A stretch of 64,000 nt of DNA from Pseudisothecium myosuroides (GCA_951799445.1 OX637296.1:17298001-17362000); one strand, 5' to 3'; positions 34,456 through 45,417 are shown, numbered from the stretch's first letter. Translations and numbers: made by a program. Notes: generated by a model from the sequence alone, not told the origin.

Positions 34456-35088
34456 TCATTAGGAAAAAATTCGGGCTTGCAGAAGGCTGCAAGATTGCAT
34501 GGTAGTAGTGCAATTATAACAGATTTTTTTTAGGAATTTGATGGGGTACTACTAGTGCCACGTCAAATTGGCAATTTCAATAATTATTTTTTATTTTTAT
34601 TTTTCCAATTTTTCCAATTTTTATTTTTTTTGTATTTGCACTGCGGCTAAAAATCAAACAACCCTTTGTAGAATTCAGATTTTTTGTAATGCATCCCATC
34701 TAAATTCTTGTCTAAAATCCATAATTATCCTTACATGAGGACTAATTTTTTTTTAACAATATGTAGCAAATGCCCTCATTGCACTAGTAGTGGAAATTTG
34801 GAAGCTGCATGGATAAAAACATTAAAATATAGTGATATATTGCCCTTCTAAAGATGTTGATGAAAACCTAATGTTGATTCTAGATATATCTACTTTTTCA
34901 CTTTGGAAATTTATGTACACTCATATCAAGCTCAAATGATGAATTCTAAGAGAATCTAAATTTTCCTTTTGACTACCAACAAGGACCTCTATAAAAGATT
35001 CAACAAAGTTTTTTCTAATTCAATAATTTGGAAAAAAACTCAAATCCTTATCCAAAGACTTTTAAGTGTTGTTATCTTATATTCAATA
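34456..35088. other. AT-rich spacer
   Basis: Nothing recognised. Confidence 0.35.
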
Positions 35089-35092
35089 TTAA

Positions 35093-36206
35093 TCTTTAAA
35101 GTCCCAAGACCTTATTCCCATCAAAAAACACTCAAACTGCCTTTTCTATTGTAAAGAGCAAAAAGCTTATTAAAATGTTTTTTTTTGCATATCTGACCGT
35201 AGTATCTTGTACCAAACTAGTGTAAAAATAAGTGGAAGAAATTTCAGAAACTTTGATTGCCTAGATTGCAAAATCTTTGCATTTAAAGTAAAAAAACAAT
35301 TTTTTTTGCACCTTGTTCGACTAGATTTTTTGGCTTTGAACCTTTTTAATTAAATTTTTTTTATTTACTAATTTTGAATTTTGAATTTTATATGTTGAAG
35401 AATTTAGTTGAGAGTTTAGGAAAAAAATTAAAAACAAACACACACTTAATTTGCACTCATTAGGAAATTGTTCAGTAGAAGTAGGTTCAAGATTGAAGGG
35501 AAAACAAAATTATTAATAGCTTTGAGATGGAATTGAAACATACTAATTTCAATGGCGAGATTGTTCTAGAAAGAAATCTTAACCTTATGAAACTTTTTTT
35601 TTTAATTGTGAGAATTGAGCTCATAAATGAATCCTACAAGTTATTTTTTCAAGAAGATGCTTTGATTGTCCAAAAAACAAGATTGTCCATAACTTTCACA
35701 TAACAAATCCAAATGAAATGATTCAAATCTTCCCATGTAGATAAAAATACAATCTATGAGAAAAAAATTATTTAAGTTTTTGTAAAGTTTTGTTTTTGCT
35801 TGCCAAACTAAAATTTGGGCTTTTTGTACCATAATTTTTGTCCCTAGGCATTGATTGAAATAAAAAATACATTCCTAGAAAGCTAATGTGTTTTTCTATC
35901 TTCACTAAAAATTTCAGAAAATCAAGACAAATATTGAAACTACAAGAGCCTGCCCAAAATCCATTTTGTCCCCGAAGGAGACACTACCGTAGTTGTAGGG
36001 CAGGGTCGACGGAAAATTATTGTAAAAATAGATGCCGTAATTTTAGGGAGCTTTTTTTTTAAAAACAAAAAAATTGTATGGTGGAAAAAAAATATTTGCA
36101 AAAAATTCTATTTTTAGCATATGCCAAACCTTATTTTTTGGGAAAAAAAAATATTCGACAGAGAAGTGCCGACCCTGCCCTTCACTTACGGTATAACTAT
36201 AGAGGT
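35093..36206 (+). mobile_element. TTAA-flanked element, subfamily A, split by a MITE
   Basis: TTAA occurs at 35089-35092 and about 36207-36210. The body (35093-35984) follows the 41399-42331 copy through ACTCAAACTGCC, the CCGTAG...TTGTACC segment and GATTGCCTAG/ATTGCAAAATC up to GTCCCCGAAGGAGACAC. The remaining right end, ACTATAGAGG, resumes after the insert at 35987-36191. It is heavily diverged from the other A copies. Confidence 0.6.
35987..36191. mobile_element. TA-flanked MITE with GGGCAGGGTCG subterminal repeats
   Basis: CCGTAGTTGTAGGGCAGGGT at the left pairs with ACCCTGCCCTTCACTTACGG at the right. TA is present on both sides (35985-35986 and 36192-36193). It is 205 bp, most consistent with a Tc1/mariner-type MITE, and nested inside the TTAA-flanked element. 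Confidence 0.75.
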
Positions 36207-36369
36207 TTAAATTCTTATACATTGGCTCTACCGTACTAGATAACTTTCAATTGTCCACCCTATCATGCCAAGTATTTTGCCATTCAAAGACTTTTCCATA
36301 ATATAGGTTGAAGTTATCTATCTCTCTTCCATGAGTCCTAATTTATTTTTATTTTTTCCGAAAATTTTG

Positions 36370-37084
36370 GGTCAAATTTTTTTGAAGTAACAGTCAGTGA
36401 CGATCGACGACTGATGCGAGTGACAAGCTGCAATTTCTGCAATTTCAAACCAACACAAGTGGTCACGCGTGTGAACACGAATCGCCCTTCCCAAGCTTTC
36501 AGTGACGTCAGGCGTCAATTCTACGTCGCGTCTGTATTTGGAGATCGATCGCTGTAAGTTAGTGTCCCGCCATAGCCTGGCTGTGTGTGACAAACCTTTA
36601 GCTCAGACCGTTTGTACAGTACTTTCATCGAGGTTGTCGGTCGTCCTTGCACATACGTACATGAAGCTTGAACCTCCATTGATACATGACTTGCAAGCTG
36701 ATCTCGGTCGATCGAGCAGTGAGTGGGGTCAGTCAGTGAGTCGACTGCAGCAGCACAGCAGCGTCAGAAAGATATGGTCGACCGCACATGGCAAGCGTGT
36801 GGAGGGAGTCGTACCTAACTCAACTTAGCTTCAGGCAGTCCGGCTTCCACCTGACTTTGAAGTTTGGATGATGGTGCCGCTACTGTAGCAATGCCGGGGT
36901 GAGAGGGGAGTCGTCCAGCGATGGTTTGGTCGGTCGGTGGCCATGGCGGTCCTCTGCCCTCTGTCCTGGGAGGAGTGGGAGCTTTGCATCGCTGGAGGTC
37001 ACCTTTAGCCCTGGAATCACGCCCTCTAGCTAAGTTAACGCAATGTACATCTCGGAAGTCTTTCTCTGGTCTGATCTGCTTAAG
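36370..37084. other. GC-balanced, CpG-containing block
   Basis: Composition and CpG content (GATCGATCGC, TGACGTCAGGCGTC, GTCGATCGAGC) differ strongly from the flanking repeats and resemble the upstream region of the ERD4-like gene, so this could be a promoter or first-exon region. Open frames on both strands (36372-36593 minus, 36502-36828 plus, 36815-37093 minus) are unrecognised. Confidence 0.3.
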
Positions 37085-38025
37085 TTGATACATTGAATCT
37101 TGAATTAGATCTTGAATCGGTTCTAACGGGCCGGAACTAATTTGTATCGGAAATGTAGCTAACGTTGCTCTGCTTACTTGAATAGTGGATCTTGAATTGG
37201 ATCTTGGATCGGTTCTAACGCGAAGTAATTTGAATCGAAAGTCTACCGTTGCTCTGCTTAAATTAGCTGATTCAGTGGATCTTGAATTGGATCTCGAATC
37301 TCGAATCGGTTCTAGCGGCGAATTAGTATGTATCAGAAATCTAACATGGCTATACTTAGTTGATTTGCTATGGATCTTGAAACGGTTCCAATGCGAATTA
37401 ATTAATATGTATTGGAATTCTTTCTTTGCTTTGCTTAGTTGATTTGTTTAATTTGGATCGTGAACCGGTTCTAATGCGAAGTTATTCACTGGGAAAGCTT
37501 TCTTGATCGATCTGCTTTGATTATTCGTGTTTTGAAGCTCGTAATTTATGTTGGAAATAAACCTTGAAGCTCGTAATACTCGTCGGGACTCTTGATTTGT
37601 CATTCTTAGTTGATTTGTTTTGAAGCACTCCTCGCAAATGTGTCCTTGCATTGCTTAGTTGATTCGTTTGGAGCTCATAATACGCATTGAAAATACACCT
37701 TCAAGTTCGTAATACACCTCGGAAATTGTTGCTTTGCTTTGCTTGGTTGATTCGTTTTGAAGTTCGGAATTCACCTTGGAAATACTTCTTGAAGCTCAAA
37801 ATACTCCCTAGTCGATTCGCTTTGGATCATGAACCGGTTGTTGAATTCCACTCTCGAAGAGCCAGGCTGATGATAGCAACAACAGAAACCTTCAGGTAAT
37901 GAAGCTCGTAATACACCTTGGAAATTTTTCTTTGTTTGCTTAATTGATTTGTTTTGAAGCTCATAGTATGCTTTGGAAATCTGTCCTGGCTTGCATAAGT
38001 CGATTTGTTTTGAATTGATTGAGAT
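37085..38025. repeat. Degenerate ~75-95-bp tandem repeat array
   Basis: About five units of type GGATCTTGAATTGGATCTTG followed by GATCGGTTCTAACGCGAA begin near 37096, 37186, 37276, 37371 and 37456. From about 37530 the units change to GTTTTGAAGCTCGTAATACA, CTTGGAAAT and TTTGCTTTGCTTAGTTGATT, repeated roughly six times to about 38025. The two halves share the TTGCTTTGCTTAGTTGATTT segment. Units are diverged, so the array is old. No protein repeat is evident. Confidence 0.75.
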
Positions 38026-39117
38026 TGTTTCATTTCGGGTTGGATTTGTGAACAAGGAATGCCTGCGGAATGGCGGGGGGAAATTGAGAGATGTTGATGG
38101 CTTCCACTTAGCTGCAATTCTTAATTTAATCTGTGTCTGTTTCCGGTGTGATGTGTATTATGACATTGCTGTCGGTGATATCGTTAGTCCGGCCATCATT
38201 AAAGACAGTTTGGAGCTCTTCAAAGTCTGATGCTGATTTTCTTTTATCGTCTCTTTTAGGACGGTCACCTAACTATTGAATCATACCCAAGTGAGATCAC
38301 GTGGAGTTCCTGTGTCGTCGATCGAGTCTTCTCATAAATTGCTCGCTACCTGCCGACCTGCCTACCTACCTGGAAAGCTCTATCTGTAGAAGTGAAGTCA
38401 ATCTAGAAAGGGCATCGGTGAGAGTCTGTTGACAAGAAACCTACGTACCGTCCATCAGGACCGCATCATCACTTTCCGAGGTGCTTATCTGAAATCTCTG
38501 ATCAAGGCGGTTCACGACGCATATATGATGTTTCCTCGCTTTCAACTGCATAGATAATTCCAAACCATCATACTTAACATCTTTTTGGACTACAACTTCT
38601 AGGAATCATGTGTAATATATACCGCATCTAAATTTTGTTCAGTAATGGTATGCAGTTTGGGTTAGTAGGGGATCATTCACAGGCTAAAAGTCGTGATCCA
38701 ATATTGCTTGCGAGGACGAAAGAGTAATGTTAAGAGTCGATTCGAATGGAGGACAATGCTCCATCCTTCAGGAAATATTACTTATCCAGGTAACATCGTT
38801 CCTATATTGATTGTCATAGTAACCTTCAGTATCCAAATTTTTCAGCTGGACTTCGCTTTTTGCTTACGCAGGTAGTGATCACTCCTTCGATTTCATCATC
38901 CAGGTTTGTCATATGATTGAGAACAGAGAACAATGGTCAGAAATCTTGGATTTGGCGGCAAATGACCTCGAATAGACTGCTTTGCGTCAACTTGTAATAG
39001 TGATAGAATGGTGTGGATGTTCCCTTTCGTGTCTATCCAAACATCTTTGCAACCTGAACCAACCTGAGATATTTCAAATTTTGACCTCTTGTTATTCATC
39101 CCTTGTGCAGAGAGCTC
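38026..39117. other. GC-balanced block after the tandem array
   Basis: Open frames are present (for example 37973-38230 plus and 38896-39099 minus) but none is recognised. A pyrimidine tract ending CTCTTTTAG near 38260 is acceptor-like. Confidence 0.25.
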
Positions 39118-39363
39118 TCAAATTACCCTGCGATTGACTTCAACGATTCCCAAAAGGAAATGTACTATCATTGTAAGCTGCGATTCATTTGTCCAACTGA
39201 AACAATTGGTTAATTCATGACTTCTTGAAGAAACGGACCGTTCAATTGCATGCGTAGGGAAAGTGATGAACTCATTTCTTTCACCTGATGAATCCCTTTC
39301 TAAATCATGAAGTTCCACTAGATATTTGTCATTGGGATCTTGCATGTGAGTGTTGAACTCCAT
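39118..39363 (-). CDS. Hypothetical short open frame
   Basis: An 81-codon minus-strand frame starts with ATG at 39361-39363 and reads MEFNTHMQDPNDKYLVELHD, then a polar segment and a hydrophobic VHFLLGIVEV end. A donor-like AGG/GTAATT overlaps the last codons. A second minus-strand frame follows downstream at 38896-39099 (with GSGCKDVWIDTKGNI). Composition is coding-like, but I recognise no family and no splice model joins the two frames convincingly. Confidence 0.25.
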   Translation of the reverse strand: MEFNTHMQDPNDKYLVELHDLERDSSGERNEFITFPTHAIERSVSSRSHELTNCFSWTNESQLTMIVHFLLGIVEVNRRVI

Positions 39364-39727
39364 CTTTCGCAGCTATCTTCAAGAGCATCATCGCGACTCT
39401 TGAGTTTTAAATGGCATCTAGAGAAGTAATGCAGTGGAACGGAATGATCATCAAAAACAAAGCATATGAGGCAGAAAACTCAAATTCTCCTACGTGAGAA
39501 ACATCAAGAAGGGGAGAAAGGAAAATTTCTTCTGTTTGCTGAAATGGACTAGGTAATGAGTGGTAATCAAGGACATGGATATTAAAAATATTTCAAAGTT
39601 AGAACCTGCTTAGCTGTTGGACGACTGACAAGGTGGGTACTAATTGTGACCTTCATTGCCAGTACCAAATACGGAGTATAATGCAATGCAAATGGCATCT
39701 TTAACTTCGAATGTTTTTCTTCTTCTA

Positions 39728-39830
39728 CACAAAATAGTGAAATTAGGTTGCCCCAGACTATAGTTGACCATGTCTGAAAGTGTTAGATATGAGAAATTAG
39801 TGTGGGGCAACCTAATTTCACTATTTTGTG
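39728..39830. mobile_element. 103-bp TA-flanked MITE with 27-bp perfect inverted ends
   Basis: CACAAAATAGTGAAATTAGG continues to position 39754 and is perfectly inverted at 39804-39830. TA flanks both sides (39726-39727 and 39831-39832). The perfect termini imply recent activity or selection on structure. A partial relative lies at 26595-26619. Confidence 0.85.
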
Positions 39831-39832
39831 TA

Positions 39833-40490
39833 ATGTTTATTTTTATTACAGATCATGATCACAAACTTTGAAACAGATTATCCAAACACAAGATTTTGAA
39901 AATCATGATCTGTTTCAAAGTTTTAAATTACTCAAGTTTTGAATTTCAAAATTCCACTCTTTTTTTAACCTTGAGGGGTTCGATTGTACAGTTAAATGTC
40001 ATTAGAGAAGGCTTGCATCATGGATTCTATTCCTCATCTTCTAAATCACTGAAATCACTGAGACTGCCACATTACGGAGCTTCAAAATCCTGCAAGGTCA
40101 TCAAAATACTTTCTCCAAGTCCTCTATAGGTGCAATGTAAGTACAGTACACTCCAAAGCAATATTTGGCTCTACCAAGGCAAGGCAGAGCCCAGGAAAAC
40201 ATATTTACGCACATGTCTCCAGTAACGGAGTAGCACTTTCGATTTCTGCTCAACTCAAATATTCAAAGTCAATTTGATTGAAACTTGCACAATACTTAGC
40301 ATTGTTAACCCCTAAATGCCCAATCAATTATTTTATGGTCACTGTGTACTTCAAGGTCTACCTGGATCTCAACAATTTTTTTTTTGAAATTTCATATTTT
40401 TCTCATGTAGTTTGTCAAGCTATCTTTTTGTAGTTGAATTTTTTTTGATTTGGACAAAAACTTCACCTTGGGTGATTTTTCAAAAGCAAA
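39833..40490. other. Spacer
   Basis: The open frame at 39896-40129 has no domain. TTAACCCCTAAATGCC at about 40305-40320 looks like one end of a TTAA-flanked element, but I found no matching right end. Confidence 0.3.
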
Positions 40491-40920
40491 CACTACAAGA
40501 AATGCATAGTGCAAATTGTCTTGGCAAAGAATCTCAATCAATCAAAGGCCATCCCAAGGAAAGAATTGCATCAGTGGGTAAGTGGGCAAGGGTTTGATTT
40601 GTTGAAACATATAGTGAATGGACTCAATCAAGCAAATTGCTTGTTTTTTCAATGTATCTCACTTGATTGCAAGGCTCTGGAAACAACCGTTTATTGCTCA
40701 AATCCTTGTGAAAATTAACGAGCATATTCTTAACTATTCATAATTGAATTTGGTCTAAACTCTTCTTTTGTGAAAATTTGAGATATAGTTTATCCAAGTC
40801 ATTTTGTTTAGAAAAAAAACTTGTTGTTTCTTCAAAAACTGACCTTTGATTGAAGTTATTTCAAAATCAATATGGTCAATTTTTTTGAAAATTGGAATGT
40901 AGACTAATTTTTTTGTAGTG
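40491..40920. mobile_element. CACTA-like MITE
   Basis: CACTACAAGAAATGC at the left faces ATTTTTTTGTAGTG at the right. CACTACAAGAAA is a typical plant CACTA terminus. Flanking trinucleotides (AAA and AAT) are not identical, so the target duplication is uncertain. The open frames at 40412-40718 are fortuitous. Confidence 0.5.
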
Positions 40921-41110
40921 AATCATTGTGCCACATTAGAGCTAGATTGGTAATGGATGCATTTGAATCTTCCCATAATTTCAATGGGCATTCCACATAT
41001 ATTGAAGGAGATTTTCTTATTTATACAAGTCCATAATAGTTTGGCCTATTTCTCTTGCAAGTTTAATAATATGCATATTATTAAAATTTGTCATTCAAAT
41101 ATTTGCTTAA

Positions 41111-41329
41111 CCCTTAAATGAAAGTCACGGCTGTTTTTCAGTGAATGAAAAAGAATCTTTTTGTGTAGGACAAATGTGCAATTGTTTATCCTTGGAATTT
41201 TGTGCGAAAAGGGGAGGTCTTGCACAATAGTTTGACCTCCAATGAATACTTATGAATTGTTTAAAGTAGATATTGTCCCATAGTAGCAAAAGGGTTGATT
41301 TCCACGGTCACCAGCATTCTGTTTAAGGG
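41111..41329. mobile_element. 219-bp TTAA-flanked miniature element
   Basis: TTAA lies at 41107-41110 and 41330-41333. The ends are CCCTTAAATG and TTTAAGGG. The interior (TATCCTTGGAATTTTGTGCG, GGTCACCAGCATTC) recurs degraded at 29500-29746 and in part at 24250-24315. It has the same target and CCC terminus as the 0.93-kb family but an unrelated interior. Confidence 0.6.
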
Positions 41330-41398
41330 TTAAGATATCTACACTAAAGCACTATAGGACCAAAGGGCTAAACCTCTTATAAGTACACAAAAGCTTAA

Positions 41399-42331
41399 CC
41401 CCTAAAGGACCGAGGCCTTTTTTCTGCCAAAAAACACTGAAAACTGCCATTTCTATAGCAAAGAATTAAAAAAATTGAAAAATGTTTTTTTTTTCACATT
41501 CAACCGTAGGATCTTACACCTAACTAGTATAAGAATGTGTGGAATTTTTTTTAGAATTTTTGACCGCACAGATTGCAAGATATTTGCATTTAAAGTGAAA
41601 AAAACAAGTTTTTCAGCACATTGCGGGACTAGATTTTTTGACTTTAAACATTTTTAACTTAAAATTTTTGCACTACAGAGTTTTGAGCTTTTATTTTTTA
41701 TAGTGGAGAATTGAGTTGAGAGTCTAGAAAAAAAATAATATTAAAAAAAAACTTAATTATCATTCTTAAAAAAATTGTTAAGTAGATGTAGGTACAAGAT
41801 AGAAGGAAAATCTAAAACATTCATATATTTTAGATGGAATTAAAATGCACTAATCCCAATGGTGAGATTGTTCTAACAAGTAAATCAGACCATCCAAAAA
41901 AAAAAATTTGAAAAATTTGAAAAATTGCATTCAGAAATGAATCCCAAAGTTATTTTTTTCAAGAAGATGCTTTAATTGCCCGAAAAACAAGAATGTCCAT
42001 AACTTTCTCATAACATATCCAAATGAAATGAATCAAAGCTTTCCAGAAAGCCAAAAATATAATCTATGAGAAAAAAAATATTAAAAAAAAAATTCAAATT
42101 TTTGTCCCTTTTTTTTTTGCTGCCCGAGCTGCCCCCCGTAGCCTGTTTTGAGCTTATATAGTCATAACTTTTTTTCCCGGGCACCGATTGTGAAAACAAT
42201 TATATTCCCATGAAGCTAATCAGTTTTTCTACCTCCAAAAAAAGTTTCAAAAAATCAGGAGAAAATTTCAGCCCGTAGGTACCTGCCCGAAAATGCATTT
42301 GTCCCCCGTAGGGACAATGGTCCTTTAGGGG
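41399..42331 (+). mobile_element. TTAA-flanked element, subfamily A (933 bp)
   Basis: TTAA lies at 41395-41398 on the left and TTAG at 42332-42335 on the right (one substitution). The ends are CCCCTAAAGGACC and GGTCCTTTAGGGG. The interior is collinear with 52059-52990. It is non-coding; the frame at 41475-41657 is shared only in part with other copies. Confidence 0.9.
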
Positions 42332-42335
42332 TTAG

Positions 42336-43579
42336 TGTCTTCATATTTTTAGTAATAAATTAATAACCTGGTTGATTAAGGAGATAACTTTGTGTAAACA
42401 ATTGAATATTCATCTTCTATGGTTGGATGTCAAGTTACATTCAATTTAATGCAATGACTTTGAACAAGAAATCATGAGAATATGGCCCAACTTCTTGAAA
42501 TCTTCTTGGTGATGAAGAACAAGGTGCTACCAACAACACCATCAAGTTTTTGCATCAAGAAATTGTTGCCCTCGAAAGTTTCAAGTATTTTGTTACCTCT
42601 TAACTCTCACACAACGTGCCTATCACCATGCTCATTAGCCATGCAATTTCCATTGACAAGATGAACATGTGCATTCCCCATTTCTAGAAAAACGTTGAAA
42701 GTCATTTATCGGAGATTATTTGTCCTCCATATCCTTACAGGGTTTCTGTTTGTTTCACAAGGTGCCTGCTCATCATATTCCACCTATCATACAACACCTA
42801 CTTATGTCAATGAGCAATTCTTTGTCAATATTGATGAGATGTCAAAAACTACTGAAGATGTCGCAGCGCACAGTTGTCCTTCTTTGCTGTTTATCTGTAA
42901 GATTGGTGAAACTATTTGCGTCACTTTAAGTATATTAGCCAATATTCAGGAGAGTGATTTGGGCGAAACTTGTAGAGATGCAGGGTGGTCTTTGGGTGCG
43001 GAGTCAAATTTGTTCAGATGCAATTTTTTTCCTCATCATAAATTTTGTATTCAGTTTCAAAGCGGGAGGTTGTAAACCACAATTATAAGCAAAAGTAGAA
43101 ATTCCAATTTCATCGAAAGATGAGAAACAATGAACTTCCTCAAGTGTTTTACCAAGTGAATGAAAAGCTGAGTCTGCAGCTGTTGAAAACATGGTCAGGA
43201 GATGGGACCAGGTCTCTATTTGTTTTAGTATCCTCTGTCCACAATTGTAATTTCTGTAGAGTCGAGAATCAAATAACTTAGGTCGTTTTCTTACAAACGG
43301 ATAAACAGGATCTACTCAACATGCTGAGTGTAGACAACCTTCACATCTATTCACCTCAGAATAGCCTGCTGTTCTACGCATAGTTTAATGTACAATTAGG
43401 GCTTGTAATGATATTCTAATGCCCTGTGAAGAACGCAATACAGAATTGAGTAGAACTTTGAGCAAGACACTGGTCTTCTGAGGCAACAAATTGAGTCATC
43501 GATCAAATGATATTTCCTATTCACTCACAAGTTTAGAGCTTTTGTATCATTTACAAAACTGATTTTTTTTTTTTTGATA
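42336..43579. other. Block with unassigned open frames
   Basis: The plus strand is open at 42695-43075 without an ATG start. Its hydrophobic beginning (LFVLHILTGFLFVSQGAC) resembles a signal peptide and includes several cysteines, but there is no family match. The minus strand at about 42480-42690 also reads in near-continuous frame (KLDGVVGSTLFFITKK). Either could be an eroded gene. Confidence 0.25.
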
Positions 43580-43720
43580 AAAACTGCAATTTTGGTGAGA
43601 ACTTCCTTCAGATAATTATCGTCCAGTGCGATACTCGGAGAGTTTCTCACCAAAACTGCAATTTTGGTGAGATCTTTCAGACGATAATTATCGTCCAGTG
43701 CGATACTCGGAGAGTTTTCT
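43580..43720. repeat. Two-copy 72-bp tandem duplication with internal palindromes
   Basis: Units start at 43580 and 43652. Both contain AAAACTGCAATTTTGGTGAG, GATAATTATCGTCCAGTGCG and ATACTCGGAGAGTTT. CTCACCAAAA/TTTTGGTGAG around CTGCAA, and GATAATTATC, are perfect dyads. Confidence 0.85.
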
Positions 43721-43749
43721 GTTCAGGCCTGCGACTCAGAAAGTTTTAA

Positions 43750-44115
43750 TTGGATATTCTCATTCTTGGGGCAGTATGTTCTATTTCTTGTGTCCAATCT
43801 TCACTGGACTTAACATTCTTCAACGGTAGTGAGAAATTGCCTTTCTTCACTGTAAATGACAACTGGAACAGGACTACAAAATTTGACATTCACAGCAGAG
43901 AGCATGGCAGTTTGACATTCGCAGCAGCAGAGATGCTCAATGAACGACCATTGCCCATCTTCTTCGTACAAGTTTTGGTACCTTCCGTCGACAATAGTTC
44001 AAGAATATGCACAACAGGAATTTGGATTCCTTTTGAGTTCAAGGTGTTGACTATTAAGGCAACTTTAAAAGAATTTTATGAGGGATCAAGGAGAGAACTG
44101 AAGACCATTAATTAG
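43750..44115 (+). CDS. Hypothetical open frame, 121 codons
   Basis: The frame lacks an ATG at its start. It reads ILILGAVCSISCVQSSLDLT, then NWNRTTKFDIHSREHGSLTF and PLPIFFVQVLVPSVDNSSRI, and ends at a TAG-flanked stop near 44115. Length and composition are better than most frames in this window, but I recognise no domain and the ORF may be a chance or relic frame. Confidence 0.25.
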   Translation: MDILILGAVCSISCVQSSLDLTFFNGSEKLPFFTVNDNWNRTTKFDIHSREHGSLTFAAAEMLNERPLPIFFVQVLVPSVDNSSRICTTGIWIPFEFKVLTIKATLKEFYEGSRRELKTIN

Positions 44116-45030
44116 AATACAGTAAGAGCAAACTTCCATGCCGAATCAGAAATGAATTTCCAAGTTTTTCCAAGTCAAAATTGCCTTTGTCAAGTCTTTC
44201 ATGCTACTTCCACTTGTATGTGAGTAGGAAGAAATTACAATTTAGGAGTAGCTTTGCCTTCTTGTCAAACTAAAAGCAATAGAAAAGGTCAAGACCAAGG
44301 TTAAAAATAATTCTCCGGAAGTCAGAGACTTAGGCTTCTCTTGCTTGTCACAAGCCTCCCCCCAAAATTTTGCCGGTCAACAATTCTAATTCTTCCTCTT
44401 GCACACTTCCGTGTACAATTCCAATTTTTTTTGTCTATTATGCAAGATTTGACTGATTCTAGCTGCATGGAAGTGTGCAATCTAAAAGTCCTCTCCAAAT
44501 AGAAGTCCTGATACATATATTTTCTTTGAGAGGACGTTGCAGCAACCATAAACTGCATGCACACAAGGAAGCACTTGGAAATATGCAGAAAGCCAACCAC
44601 AAATTTCTTTCATTCAAAAATCTGGTGATGAAATATTTTACAGTGATACAAATCGCACTCCAGATCATGGACCAGTTCTTAGAAATCTACATTACAAGAA
44701 AATTTTTCAGATTTGGTGCGTAGCTTCTATTCACTTGCTGTTGATGAACCATCAAATTATTGAGATTCAAAATCTATGTTAACAAAGATATAACAATCAC
44801 GTGATAGGGAAAAACAACACTTACTTGCAACCGTGTTGCAAAACTGACCTCTATTGAAAGTATTTCTTGTCTATGTTTGATTTTGGGGCACAAACGATGA
44901 TTATTTTTTGAGCAATACAAAACAAGTATTGTAGCTAGGCAGTAGGTTCGACAAAAAATAATTTTAGAAAGTAATGTCAAATTTGAACTAAATGGTTACA
45001 TTTATTTAAATCAAGTGATATTCACGTCAC
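44116..45030. other. Spacer
   Basis: No gene is recognised. GTGTACAATTCCAATTTTTT near 44410 and AAGTGTGCAATC near 44472 form part of a weak inverted repeat. Confidence 0.3.
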
Positions 45031-45039
45031 ATAATGTCA

Positions 45040-45417
45040 TTTTTTTTTTTTTTTTTGAACAAATGGAAAATACCATTGCATTAAAAAGGAACCAGAAAAC
45101 AAGAGCCAAGCCAAGGCTAGCAAGTGAAGAGATAAGAGCAAAAAGACAAACAGAAAACCAAAAAAGAGGGGAACGGAAACCAAGGACCTAAGTAAAAGAA
45201 CAAATGTTAGGACCCTGACTACTCCACAAAGTGGTGGATTCACTCCGGAAAGCTAACACAGGAGATTTGAGCCAGATACTATCAAACTTGGACCAAATAG
45301 CTTCACGACGATAAGGGTGATGTTGGACAATAATTTGAGCTTTAAGCTGCCCTGCCTTGCCTGAGTCCAGGAGGGCACTCCACAAATTGTCTTGTATGAG
45401 AGTCAGGGGCCAAGTGT
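45040..45417 (-). mobile_element. Truncated non-LTR retroposon 3' end, minus strand
   Basis: Poly(T) at about 45040-45056 is a minus-strand poly(A) tail. ATAATGTCA is duplicated at 45031-45039 and 45418-45426. The sequence before the tail (minus strand CCATTTGTTC) and the adjacent ~100 bp match the insert at 23510-23711. It is 378 bp. A minus-strand frame at 45188-45427 could be the eroded end of a LINE protein, but no motif confirms this. Confidence 0.75.

Noticed and set aside
37085..38025. Leucine-rich or other protein-repeat gene
   Set aside because: Unit lengths vary and are not consistently multiples of three, and every frame is interrupted across units.
40305..40420. Further complete TTAA element
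   Set aside because: The left-end-like TTAACCCCTAAATGCC has no partner; the next TTAA terminus belongs to the separate 219-bp element.
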